From positions 248,001 to 312,000 of the forward strand of contig NZ_AUHN01000005.1 in the NCBI RefSeq assembly GCF_000423205.1: DNA of 64,000 nucleotides, given 5' to 3'. The translations under genes and the position numbers were made by a program. How positions within the stretch are numbered: the stretch's first letter is position 1; every line of letters starts with the position of its first letter. A model generated the notes under the pieces. That model was not told where the DNA came from, searched no databases, and saw only the letters and a list, made by a program, of their open reading frames with translations. Source of the stretch: Jonesia quinghaiensis DSM 15701 (GTDB lineage Bacteria; Actinomycetota; Actinomycetes; Actinomycetales; Cellulomonadaceae). Of this stretch, positions 33,220 through 40,747 are shown in pieces.

Positions 33220-34682
33220 CGAACTTCGCCTACACCCCGCCCACCGACCGGACGCTACAGTTCCCCGACGGGTTCCTCTGGGGAGCAGCGACCGCCGCCT
33301 ACCAAGTAGAAGGCGCAGCCCACGAAGAGGGCCGCACCGACTCCATCTGGGACACCTTCTCCCGAGTGCCTGGCGCAGTGATCGACGCCCACAACGGAGA
33401 CGTTGCCTGCGACCAGTACCACCGGTACGCAGACGACGCGAAACTCATGGCCGACCTCAACATCAAGGCCTACCGGTTCTCCACCTCCTGGGCACGCATC
33501 CGCCCCGACGGAATCAGTGGGCCAGCAGGAATTAACACAGCAGGCCTAGACTACTACTCACGCCTCGTTGATTCCCTCCTCGACAACGGCATCATGCCAT
33601 GGCTGACCCTGTACCACTGGGACCTTCCCCAAGCACTCGAAGACAACGGCGGATGGGCTAACCGTGACACCGCGAAACTCTTCGCGGAATACGCCATGAC
33701 CGTCCACGATGCCCTCGGAGACCGGGTCGGAGTATGGACCACACTCAACGAACCATGGTGCTCCTCATTCCTGTCCTACACTGCAGGAGTTCACGCACCA
33801 GGGCGCACATCACCAGCTGACGGGCTCGCCGCAGCCCACCACCTGATGCTCGGCCACGGACTAGCAATCCGCGAACTGCGCACAGCAGCACCCGACGCTG
33901 AACTCGGCATTACCCTGAACTTCACCGTCGCAGACCCAGTAGACGCAAACAACCCAGAAGATATCGACGCCGCACGGCGCATCGACGCCCAATTCAACCG
34001 GGTATTCGCTGACCCAATCTTCAACGGCGCCTACCCCGCAGACCTCATGGATGACCTCGCCGAGGTAGGCCTACGCGACGGCTTCGAAGCACTCATCCAC
34101 GACGGCGACCTCGACATCATCTCCACCCCCATTGATGCACTGGGAGTGAACTACTACCACGGTGAAGCGAACTCTAAAACCCCGCCCACCGATGTCCTCG
34201 TCGGCGATGCCCCAGTCGAACGTAAAACTCGCTCACCATACCCAGCAGCGGACGGCGTTTACGTACACCCACGTGGCTTACCTGTCACCGACCAAGACTG
34301 GGAAATCCAACCAGAAGGCCTCACCCGCCTCCTCCAACGCCTTCACGCCGAATACACCGGAGAACGCGGAGTGAAACTTTTCATCACCGAAAACGGGTGC
34401 GCCTTCGACGACGTCGCAGATGCCAACAACAACGTCGACGACCAAAACCGGTTGTCCTTCTACGACGTGCACCTACGCGCCATCCACGAAGCAATCGAAT
34501 CAGGAGTGCCCGTACACGGCTACTTCGCGTGGTCCCTGCTCGACAACTACGAATGGGCATGGGGTTACCACAAGCGCTTCGGGATTGTTCGCGTGGACTA
34601 TGACACGCAAGAGCGCACAGTGAAATCGTCCGGGCGTTGGTATGCAGGCGTCGCTGCGGGGAACAGCGTGCCTGCACGGTAA
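33216..34682 (+). CDS. bglC: GH1 beta-glucosidase
   Basis: 488 residues, cytoplasmic, no signal peptide. Retaining glycosidase: acid/base Glu179 in TTLNEPW and nucleophile Glu392 in LFITENGCAF; GFLWGAATAAYQVEGA at the start and SLLDNYEWAWGYHKRFGI near the end complete the GH1 pattern. It would split imported cellobiose to glucose. Its ATG overlaps the CebG-like stop. The BglC label follows operon synteny with Streptomyces, not a direct comparison. Confidence 0.92.
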   Translation: MTNFAYTPPTDRTLQFPDGFLWGAATAAYQVEGAAHEEGRTDSIWDTFSRVPGAVIDAHNGDVACDQYHRYADDAKLMADLNIKAYRFSTSWARIRPDGISGPAGINTAGLDYYSRLVDSLLDNGIMPWLTLYHWDLPQALEDNGGWANRDTAKLFAEYAMTVHDALGDRVGVWTTLNEPWCSSFLSYTAGVHAPGRTSPADGLAAAHHLMLGHGLAIRELRTAAPDAELGITLNFTVADPVDANNPEDIDAARRIDAQFNRVFADPIFNGAYPADLMDDLAEVGLRDGFEALIHDGDLDIISTPIDALGVNYYHGEANSKTPPTDVLVGDAPVERKTRSPYPAADGVYVHPRGLPVTDQDWEIQPEGLTRLLQRLHAEYTGERGVKLFITENGCAFDDVADANNNVDDQNRLSFYDVHLRAIHEAIESGVPVHGYFAWSLLDNYEWAWGYHKRFGIVRVDYDTQERTVKSSGRWYAGVAAGNSVPAR

Positions 34683-34695
34683 GGGGACCAGCGCA

Positions 34696-34701
34696 TATAC
34701 T
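34696..34701 (+). promoter_or_regulatory. -10 box of the LacI-type regulator gene
   Basis: TATACT about 36 bases before the GTG at 34738, just after the GH1 stop. It gives the regulator its own promoter besides operon read-through. Confidence 0.45.
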
Positions 34702-34737
34702 GCCTCAAGGACGAGGCGCGTGAGAAGAGAGCACACT

Positions 34738-35793
34738 GTGATAAACAACCGTATTCCGACACTGGAAGAGGTGGCGCTCGCGGCGGGGGTTTCACGTTCC
34801 ACCGCGTCGCGAGCTATCAATGGTGGCTCCAAGGTGTCTCCAGAGGCGCAGGCCGCTGTTGATGCCGCTATTGCCCGGTTGGGGTACATTCCCAACCGGG
34901 CAGCACGTTCCCTGGTTACCAGGCGCACCGAGTCCATTGCTCTGGTGGTGCCCGAGCCTGATGTGCGCGTGTTGTCAGACCCGTTTTTCTCCGCGGTGAT
35001 CCGTGGTTTGAACGCTGCACTGCGAGAGTCAGACATTCAACTTGTCTTACTCATTGCGCAACCCGGCGACTCGTCAGCACGCATTAGCCGTTACTTAATG
35101 AACGGGCACGTAGACGGGGCCATTGTGGTCTCCCACCACAGGGAAGACGAGCTAGAAGAGTTGGTGATAAAGTCTCGCCTCCCTGCAGTGTTCGTTGGGC
35201 GTCCCTTTTCCCGCACAGCCGAACTCAATACCGTTGATGTTGACAATGTGGCTGGTGGGCGGGTCGCAACCGAGCACCTCATTAAGCGAGGGCGAAAAAA
35301 CATCGCGCACATTTGCGGGCCTTCAGACATGGCTGCAGGGGAGGACCGTGCCGCCGGATGGCGTCAAGCACTCGATGCAGCGGGACTGCCACACGGCCCG
35401 ATGAGTGGCGGTGAGTTCACGTCCGTCATGGGGGCTACCGCCATGGAAGACATTTTGGCAGCGGACCCAACCATCGATGCGGTGTTCGCGGGCTCTGACC
35501 TGATGGCAATTGGCGCGCTGCGGGTATTGGAGCGTCACGCACGCCGGGTACCTGAAGACGTAGCCGTGGTGGGGTATGACAACCTGGGGGTTGCTGCAAC
35601 AGCGTCGCCACCGTTAACAACAGTGGTGAACCCGGTGACCGAGATGGCCAAATGGGCGACCTCTGAATTGTTGTTTAACTTGGGGTATATCACCGCTGAG
35701 GAGCGTCACGCCGGGTTGGACATCGCCGGGGTGGTCAGGGAAGGGAACATGATTCTTCTTCCCACTGTGCTTGTGGAGCGCGAGTCGAGCTAG
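34738..35793 (+). CDS. cebR: LacI family repressor (CebR-like)
   Basis: 351 residues. Start GTG 34738 follows a GAGAAGAGAG purine run and places the LacI helix-turn-helix at the N-terminus (TLEEVALAAGVSRSTASRAI, hinge GYIPNRAARSLVTRRT). The rest is a periplasmic-binding-protein-like effector domain (IALVVPEPDVRVLSDPFFSA, FAGSDLMAIGALRVLERHAR). A longer in-frame start would overlap the GH1 gene. Operators of the TGGGAGCGCTCCCA type lie at the head of the operon, the sequence bound by CebR and CelR, whose inducer is cellobiose. Confidence 0.9.
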   Translation: MINNRIPTLEEVALAAGVSRSTASRAINGGSKVSPEAQAAVDAAIARLGYIPNRAARSLVTRRTESIALVVPEPDVRVLSDPFFSAVIRGLNAALRESDIQLVLLIAQPGDSSARISRYLMNGHVDGAIVVSHHREDELEELVIKSRLPAVFVGRPFSRTAELNTVDVDNVAGGRVATEHLIKRGRKNIAHICGPSDMAAGEDRAAGWRQALDAAGLPHGPMSGGEFTSVMGATAMEDILAADPTIDAVFAGSDLMAIGALRVLERHARRVPEDVAVVGYDNLGVAATASPPLTTVVNPVTEMAKWATSELLFNLGYITAEERHAGLDIAGVVREGNMILLPTVLVERESS

Positions 35794-35821
35794 TACTGCC
35801 GCTTATACGCGTCTGAACAAA

Positions 35822-35866
35822 CAGATGTGGGGCCCACCTCGATGGCCGAGGTGAGCCCCACATCTG
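35822..35866. terminator. Bidirectional terminator between LacI-type gene and whiB1
   Basis: Arms of 20 bp beginning CAGATGTGGGG with one mismatch, between convergent genes. Confidence 0.8.
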
Positions 35867-35882
35867 CAATGTCCCGAGGGGT

Positions 35883-36131
35883 TCAGCTTGCGCGACGAGC
35901 GCGAGCTGTCCGACGCTTCAGAGCGCGGCGTTCGTCTTCCGACAACCCGCCCCATACTCCTGCATCCTGCCCTGACTCAATAGCCCACTTGAGGCACGTA
36001 TCTACGACCTCGCATCGGCGGCACACAGCCTTCGCTTCTTCAATTTGAAGGAGCGCTGGGCCTGTGTTTCCGATGGGGAAAAACAGTTCTGGGTCTTCGT
36101 CCAGACACGCGGCACGGTGACGCCAATCCAT
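35883..36131 (-). CDS. whiB1: WhiB1-type iron-sulfur transcription factor
   Basis: 82 residues. Four cysteines of the [4Fe-4S] site: Cys9, then Cys37, Cys40 and Cys46 in VCRRCEVVDTC; the GVWGG turn and basic C-terminus (RRALKRRTARARRAS) bind sigma factor and DNA. The opening MDWRHRAACLDEDPELFFPI followed by GNTGPAL is nearly that of M. tuberculosis WhiB1. AAGGAG precedes the ATG. Nitric-oxide-sensitive and essential in mycobacteria. Confidence 0.95.
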   Translation of the reverse strand: MDWRHRAACLDEDPELFFPIGNTGPALLQIEEAKAVCRRCEVVDTCLKWAIESGQDAGVWGGLSEDERRALKRRTARARRAS

Positions 36132-36531
36132 AGCTACTCCTTGGGCAGGTTAAGACCACTTAACACCTGATGGAAGGGGAGTGGTCCGGAAAGAAAACGG
36201 TAAACACGTACTCACTAGGTTCACACTTGAGATGGTGGGGCACAAGAGTTCGTGGGAGGAATTTTGTGAACGCCTCGTGAGGTTTTGGTCACAGGACAAA
36301 TTAATGGTATGCAATCCCCATGCGTTTACGCTGATCAGCGATAATGTCTCCAGAAATGCTTGACGTAGCGCGGTTTACTGTGTAACCGGAATGTTTCGAG
36401 TTTCATCATCTGAGATGCCGATGCGTCGGCCTGTAAATCCTGCAGGTCGCCGCCTTCGTGAACAGGTGGGAACGCGACCACAACTTTGCCCGTACGTCAC
36501 TGGGACAGCGCAAACCGGTACGCTGGTCGTC
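36132..36531. other. Gene-free region upstream of whiB1
   Basis: About 400 bp. A 60-codon frame at 36181-36363 lacks a ribosome site and protein-like composition. The region should hold the whiB1 promoter and a long leader; I cannot fix the -10 with confidence. Its right end carries TACGCT (36519-36524), the likely -10 of the next plus-strand gene. Confidence 0.4.
36519..36524 (+). promoter_or_regulatory. Leaderless -10 box
   Basis: TACGCT seven bases before the ATG at 36532, without a Shine-Dalgarno. Confidence 0.45.
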
Positions 36532-36957
36532 ATGACAAACGCTCCCCACACCCCTGTCTCTTGGTTTCGCGTGTCACGGCCAGGGCTAGTTGTTGCCTTG
36601 CTCGTTGCTGGAGCAGTTGAAGCTCTCCTGCTGTGGGGTTACACAGCGTGGGGGATCTTCGCGCTCATCACAGGCGACACACAAACACCCTTGGTCGCGG
36701 TTGCGCTCCTGGCATGCACGGGCGGTGCCGCCTTGCTGGTCACCTTGGCTGTGCGGGCACTGGGTGACGCGAAAGTGTGGGCGCGCGGCCCGCTCATCAC
36801 CATGCAACTCCTCGCGATCCTTGTGGGGGTTTCACTCATGCAGGGCGGGCTGGCAGGCGCTGGGATCGCGGTCATCATCTGGTGTGTGCTGGTGCTTGTG
36901 TTGCTGTTCTCCTCGGAGGTCACCCGATTCACCGGGATGCGCGGCCCCCGCGAGTAA
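36532..36957 (+). CDS. Four-helix membrane protein, function unknown
   Basis: 141 residues with four transmembrane helices (LVVALLVAGAVEALLLWGYT, VALLACTGGAALLVTLAVRA, LITMQLLAILVGVSLMQGGL, IAVIIWCVLVLVLLFSSEV) and a short basic tail. Composition and helix pattern are those of a real gene; I do not recognise a named family. ATG 36532 is chosen because TACGCT precedes it; an extension to 36391 has no ribosome site. Its last 126 bp overlap the 3' end of the EccC-like gene on the other strand. Confidence 0.7.
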   Translation: MTNAPHTPVSWFRVSRPGLVVALLVAGAVEALLLWGYTAWGIFALITGDTQTPLVAVALLACTGGAALLVTLAVRALGDAKVWARGPLITMQLLAILVGVSLMQGGLAGAGIAVIIWCVLVLVLLFSSEVTRFTGMRGPRE

Positions 36958-39900
36958 CGGCGCACTGATATTGACCAGTGTTGCTTCACCATCCCATACC
37001 CGTACTCCGCGTCCAGGTTGAGAACACAGACCATCACGTACCCCTTGAATGGGAACACTGAGGAATTCTCGTTGCCCAGGGTCTGGGCGGAGCAAAAACC
37101 CGCACCCAAGTTGACCAACCCGGCGTAGTGCACTGGAGGGGAGTGCGTGGGCGGGGTCTGTGGTTGCAGCCACCACAACGTCAATTCCTTGGGCTAGGGC
37201 GCTGTCCACGAGAGCGTCGACGGCTTGTTGTGTTGGGGGCATAATCCGGTCGTAGTCATCAATGAGCACCCGGCCATAGGGGGCCAACTGATCGGTGGCG
37301 TCACGGATTGTGTCCCGTGACGTTGTTGAGGTGATCCACAACGGGTTGCTGCTGGCGGCCGCGATGGCCCGCAGTGTGGTGGTGCGCCCGCTGCGTCGCC
37401 CACCGATGACTACCCAACTGCCTGGCGGGGTGGTGAAAGCGTCGTTGTAGGGCGCGCTGACCCCAAGGAGCGGTGGTGTGAGCGGCCCGCACCGCACGGG
37501 TAAACGCAACTGGTGGCGGGGGTTAGCTCCGTGATTGCTGTCCTTGCCGTGTTCGATCCCCCCAATGCCGCCGGTGTTAAGCCCTGTTTCTTCTGATGTC
37601 ACGGGAAGCGTGGCTGGTTGGTGCACGGGGACGGTGGCGAATTGGGCTATCCCAGTGTCGTGGGAACTGTGCCAGTACACCCGCCCAGGGTGGGTGCCTT
37701 GCCCGGCATGCGCGGCAGGCACCCCAGCAAACCGGTCACGGGCATCGTCGGTACTGAGCAGTGTTGCGGTGTGGGTAAAGAGCGTCGCCAGGGAGGTGGG
37801 CAGTTGTTGGTGGGCACTCACCGCAACGGTGATACCTCGCGCGGCCGCGTTGTGGAGTAGGTCGGTGATGCTTGTCCACCCGCGGTGACGAGCTGTGGTG
37901 TCAAGGTTTTCGCGCACAGTCAGCAGGTCGTCGATGAGGAGCAGTGGTGGGGTGCTGTTGTCGTCGGCCATCAGGTGGGTGGCGAGTAGGTCAATGAGGT
38001 GCGGGTGTTCTGTGCTTGCCATCGTGCCACCGAGCGCAGCTGCAGAGGCGAAAGTGGTGTGGAAGGTGGGCATGCTAGCTGGTGGGGCAATGAGGTGTAC
38101 GGGAATACCGGCGTGCAGTGCGCTGTGCGCCAAGGTTCGCAGCGCGGTGCTTTTACCGCGTTGCGCTGCGCCGGTGATGAGTAGGCTCTCACCACGGGGT
38201 AGGCCGATGCCACGGTGGCGCTGGGTGCCAGGGTCATCGAGCAGCGCGCAGGGCAAGGCGCTGGGGGCGGCGTGTGGTTGCGATGCTGACGCGTCGGTGG
38301 GCCCGGCAGACGCGGTGCCGTTGAGAAGTTCGCTGAGGGGCACCTGGATGGGGAGCGGGTCGCTCCAGGGGCGCTGTGGTCGAGGCAGGGAGTGCGCTGC
38401 TGTAGTGAGGTCGCGGATGATGCGCGGCAGGGGGTCAGGTAATGGGGTTGTGGTGGGTGGGGTGTGCGCCCACCTGATGGTGCTGGTGTGTGTTTCTTGT
38501 TGACTGTGGGCGTAGAACGTTTGGACTTCGGTGAGTTGGGATCCTATCCGCACGTACGCGCGCCCGGGTGTGGTGTGGGCAATGGTGGCGGCGTGTGGGG
38601 CATCGAGAATGTCGTGGGAGTCTGCTGGGTCTGATACGCGCAGGCAGATGCGTAAGGACAGGTTCGCTTTCATGTCAGCGGTGATGGCGCCGGCGGGGCG
38701 TTGTGTTGCCAGGATCAGGTGGATCCCTAGGGACCGCCCTTGGGCGGCGATGCGCACCAGGGAGGGGATAAATGTGGGGTGGTCTTCGGTGAAGGCGCGT
38801 AGTTCGTCCACGATGATGACCAGGCGCGGGAGGGGGTGCCCGGTGATGGTGCGGTAGGAGGTGTAGTCGGTGACGTGGGCTCCCGCGAAGAGGTGTTCGC
38901 GGCGTCGAAGTTCTGCGCGTAACCCGGTAATTGCCCGGGTGGTGGAGTCTGGTTCGAGGTCAGTGACCATACCAACAACGTGGGGGAGGTCCACGGTGTC
39001 ACCAAAACCTGCTCCACCTTTGTAGTCAACAAGGGCTAGGGTGACGTCGTTGGGTGAGTAGTGGCGGGCGAGTTGGGTGGTGATGGTTTGGAGGAGTTCT
39101 GATTTTCCGGCCCCTGTGGTGCCTGCAATCAGGGTGTGGGGGCCGTGGTCAACCAGATCAACGATGAGGGGTTGCCCAGTAGTACCTAACCCAATGGGAA
39201 TGCGCAGGTGCGCCGGTGAGGTGGTGCCCCAGGTGGCGGTGGGGTGAGGGTCTGGGGTGGTGATGAGTGGAGCTGCAGCGGGTAGCTCGGGTGTGGCGCT
39301 GTGGGGCAGGAGCGGGGCTAAGGCGCGGGCTGTGCGTTCAGCGGTCGTGGTGTTCAGCGTTTCGCAGGGGTGGTTGCGTTGTGGTTGGTGGGGTTCGTTC
39401 CATTGGGTTTCGTGGTTGGTGACGTGGATGTGGCGGTGCGCCCAGGAGGGGTTCGCCCCGACAACGAGAACAAGTTGCCCCAGGTGGCGGGTGGTGACGA
39501 GGTGTGTAGTGGCGGCGTCGAGTGGGTGGGTGGCTGCGTCAATGATGAGCAGTGAACTGGGCGGGATGTGCACAGTATCTTTGGGCAGCGGCGTGATGTT
39601 CAGCCACCGCGCCCAATGCCACGGTGCGGCTGACCCCAGGATGTTTCCACCGTGGTGGTTGGTCGTGAGATGGGCGAGTGCCAGCCGGTTGCTGTAGCCG
39701 CGTGCCAGGTGAAGGGAGCCGGTGATCGCGATGATTCCACTGAGTTGTGGGGGCAGGTCATCGACGGTCAGGTCCGTGTTCAGTGGTGTGGTGAGGTTGT
39801 GGTGCATTGCTGCCAGTGTGGCGATATCAGCGGGGTGCAAGGCAATGTCAGTGGTGGTGGGTGCCCTGTGAGCCAAGAGGGGGCGCTGTGCGCTGTTGGT

Positions 39901-40638
39901 GGTGCTTGTGCGGCGTCGCCGGATGAGTTGGGGAATGAGGATTGCGACAGCCCCAACGAGTGCGATCAGGGCGAAAATCCATCGGTTAAAAGCCACTGCC
40001 AGGATTGTTCCGGACACTGCGGGTAAGAGTGCGGTGAGCAGCAGCGTGGTGATGGGTTCTTGGGTGCTTGGTGTGGCAGTGAGTATGTGGGGGAGGAGCC
40101 ACTCAGTGGGGGTGGGGGCGTCGCGCAGGTGCAATGTGGTGTGCTGCTCGGTACGCCGGTGTTCTAGGTGGAGGTGCGCCCCGGGGGTGACGAGGGCGAA
40201 GCGTCGCCGTTTTGGTGTACGTCGGTTGGGTGTACTGATAGATAAACGCCAGCCGATGCGCGGCATGGTGATAAGCCTGCGTTTGCGGCCTGGTAGGCGC
40301 CACGACCTGACCTGGTTGTCTGGGTGGCTAATAAGGCGCAGCTCTCCGGTGTGGGGCCCATCAAGGACAGCAACATGGTGGGGCGCTAACAACGGGTTGG
40401 GTTGTGGGCTGGTGTTTGTGGTCAAGGTTGCCCCGGTAACCAGCGGTGGTGTGCCAACTGGGTGGGTGTCGTCAAGGAGGGAACCCGCGCACGCCAACGG
40501 GAGGGCTGCTAGTGACGGTGAAGCACACAACCGAGCGGCATGTTCGCGTATTTCCCGAACAGTCATTCCAGGTGGTGTTGTGATGTCCCCAAAGGGGTGG
40601 AGAGTCAGAGTCACGCCGCTGCCGGGAGGTGTCGCCAT
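36832..40638 (-). CDS. FtsK/SpoIIIE-domain protein, EccC/EssC-like type VII secretion ATPase
   Basis: About 1268 residues from ATG 40638 (40668 also possible; 40725 is unlikely because it lies inside a terminator hairpin). An N-terminal FHA-like region (VAVLDGPHTGELRLI) is followed by two transmembrane helices near residues 210-250 (ITTLLLTALLPAVSGTILAV, WIFALIALVGAVAILIPQLI). Then come three P-loop modules: D1 with GTTGAGKSELL and VIIVDEL, D2 with GAAQRGKST and LLLIDDL, and D3 with GGRRSGRTT, where the Walker A lysine is arginine, and RVLIDDYD. This is the plan of EccC/EssC, which drives export of WXG100 proteins. No WXG100, EccB or EccD gene is in the window, so it is an orphan here. The last 40 residues overlap a gene on the opposite strand. 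Confidence 0.85.
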   Translation of the reverse strand: MATPPGSGVTLTLHPFGDITTPPGMTVREIREHAARLCASPSLAALPLACAGSLLDDTHPVGTPPLVTGATLTTNTSPQPNPLLAPHHVAVLDGPHTGELRLISHPDNQVRSWRLPGRKRRLITMPRIGWRLSISTPNRRTPKRRRFALVTPGAHLHLEHRRTEQHTTLHLRDAPTPTEWLLPHILTATPSTQEPITTLLLTALLPAVSGTILAVAFNRWIFALIALVGAVAILIPQLIRRRRTSTTNSAQRPLLAHRAPTTTDIALHPADIATLAAMHHNLTTPLNTDLTVDDLPPQLSGIIAITGSLHLARGYSNRLALAHLTTNHHGGNILGSAAPWHWARWLNITPLPKDTVHIPPSSLLIIDAATHPLDAATTHLVTTRHLGQLVLVVGANPSWAHRHIHVTNHETQWNEPHQPQRNHPCETLNTTTAERTARALAPLLPHSATPELPAAAPLITTPDPHPTATWGTTSPAHLRIPIGLGTTGQPLIVDLVDHGPHTLIAGTTGAGKSELLQTITTQLARHYSPNDVTLALVDYKGGAGFGDTVDLPHVVGMVTDLEPDSTTRAITGLRAELRRREHLFAGAHVTDYTSYRTITGHPLPRLVIIVDELRAFTEDHPTFIPSLVRIAAQGRSLGIHLILATQRPAGAITADMKANLSLRICLRVSDPADSHDILDAPHAATIAHTTPGRAYVRIGSQLTEVQTFYAHSQQETHTSTIRWAHTPPTTTPLPDPLPRIIRDLTTAAHSLPRPQRPWSDPLPIQVPLSELLNGTASAGPTDASASQPHAAPSALPCALLDDPGTQRHRGIGLPRGESLLITGAAQRGKSTALRTLAHSALHAGIPVHLIAPPASMPTFHTTFASAAALGGTMASTEHPHLIDLLATHLMADDNSTPPLLLIDDLLTVRENLDTTARHRGWTSITDLLHNAAARGITVAVSAHQQLPTSLATLFTHTATLLSTDDARDRFAGVPAAHAGQGTHPGRVYWHSSHDTGIAQFATVPVHQPATLPVTSEETGLNTGGIGGIEHGKDSNHGANPRHQLRLPVRCGPLTPPLLGVSAPYNDAFTTPPGSWVVIGGRRSGRTTTLRAIAAASSNPLWITSTTSRDTIRDATDQLAPYGRVLIDDYDRIMPPTQQAVDALVDSALAQGIDVVVAATTDPAHALPSSALRRVGQLGCGFLLRPDPGQREFLSVPIQGVRDGLCSQPGRGVRVWDGEATLVNISAPLLAGAAHPGESGDLRGEQQHKHQHTPDDDRDPSACQPALHE

Positions 40639-40681
40639 AGTGTCAGGATGCCCGTGGGCGCTAGGCATCTCGAGAAAAGCA

Positions 40682-40727
40682 CTGTGCCTCCCGCTACGTT
40701 CTGTGAAGAACGCAGCGGAAGGCACAG
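40682..40727 (-). terminator. Hairpin terminator after the FtsX-type permease
   Basis: Long imperfect arms (CTGTGCCT with AGGCACAG at the base, AGAACG with CGTTCT at the tip) around GTGA; on the minus strand it is followed by GCTTTTCTC. Confidence 0.7.
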
Positions 40728-40747
40728 ATGTGGATAACTAGATGTGA

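Noticed and set aside
36275-36293. CRP-like dyad (TCGTGA and TCACA half sites) upstream of whiB1
   Set aside because: whiB1 is a CRP target in mycobacteria, but here the half sites are spaced eight rather than six bases apart and one is imperfect.
36181-36363. 60-codon frame upstream of whiB1
   Set aside because: No ribosome site, no -10 at a suitable place, and no recognisable protein pattern.
40638-40725. Upstream GTG at 40725 as start of the EccC-like gene
   Set aside because: It falls inside the terminator hairpin of the preceding permease gene, and the added residues look unlike a protein N-terminus.
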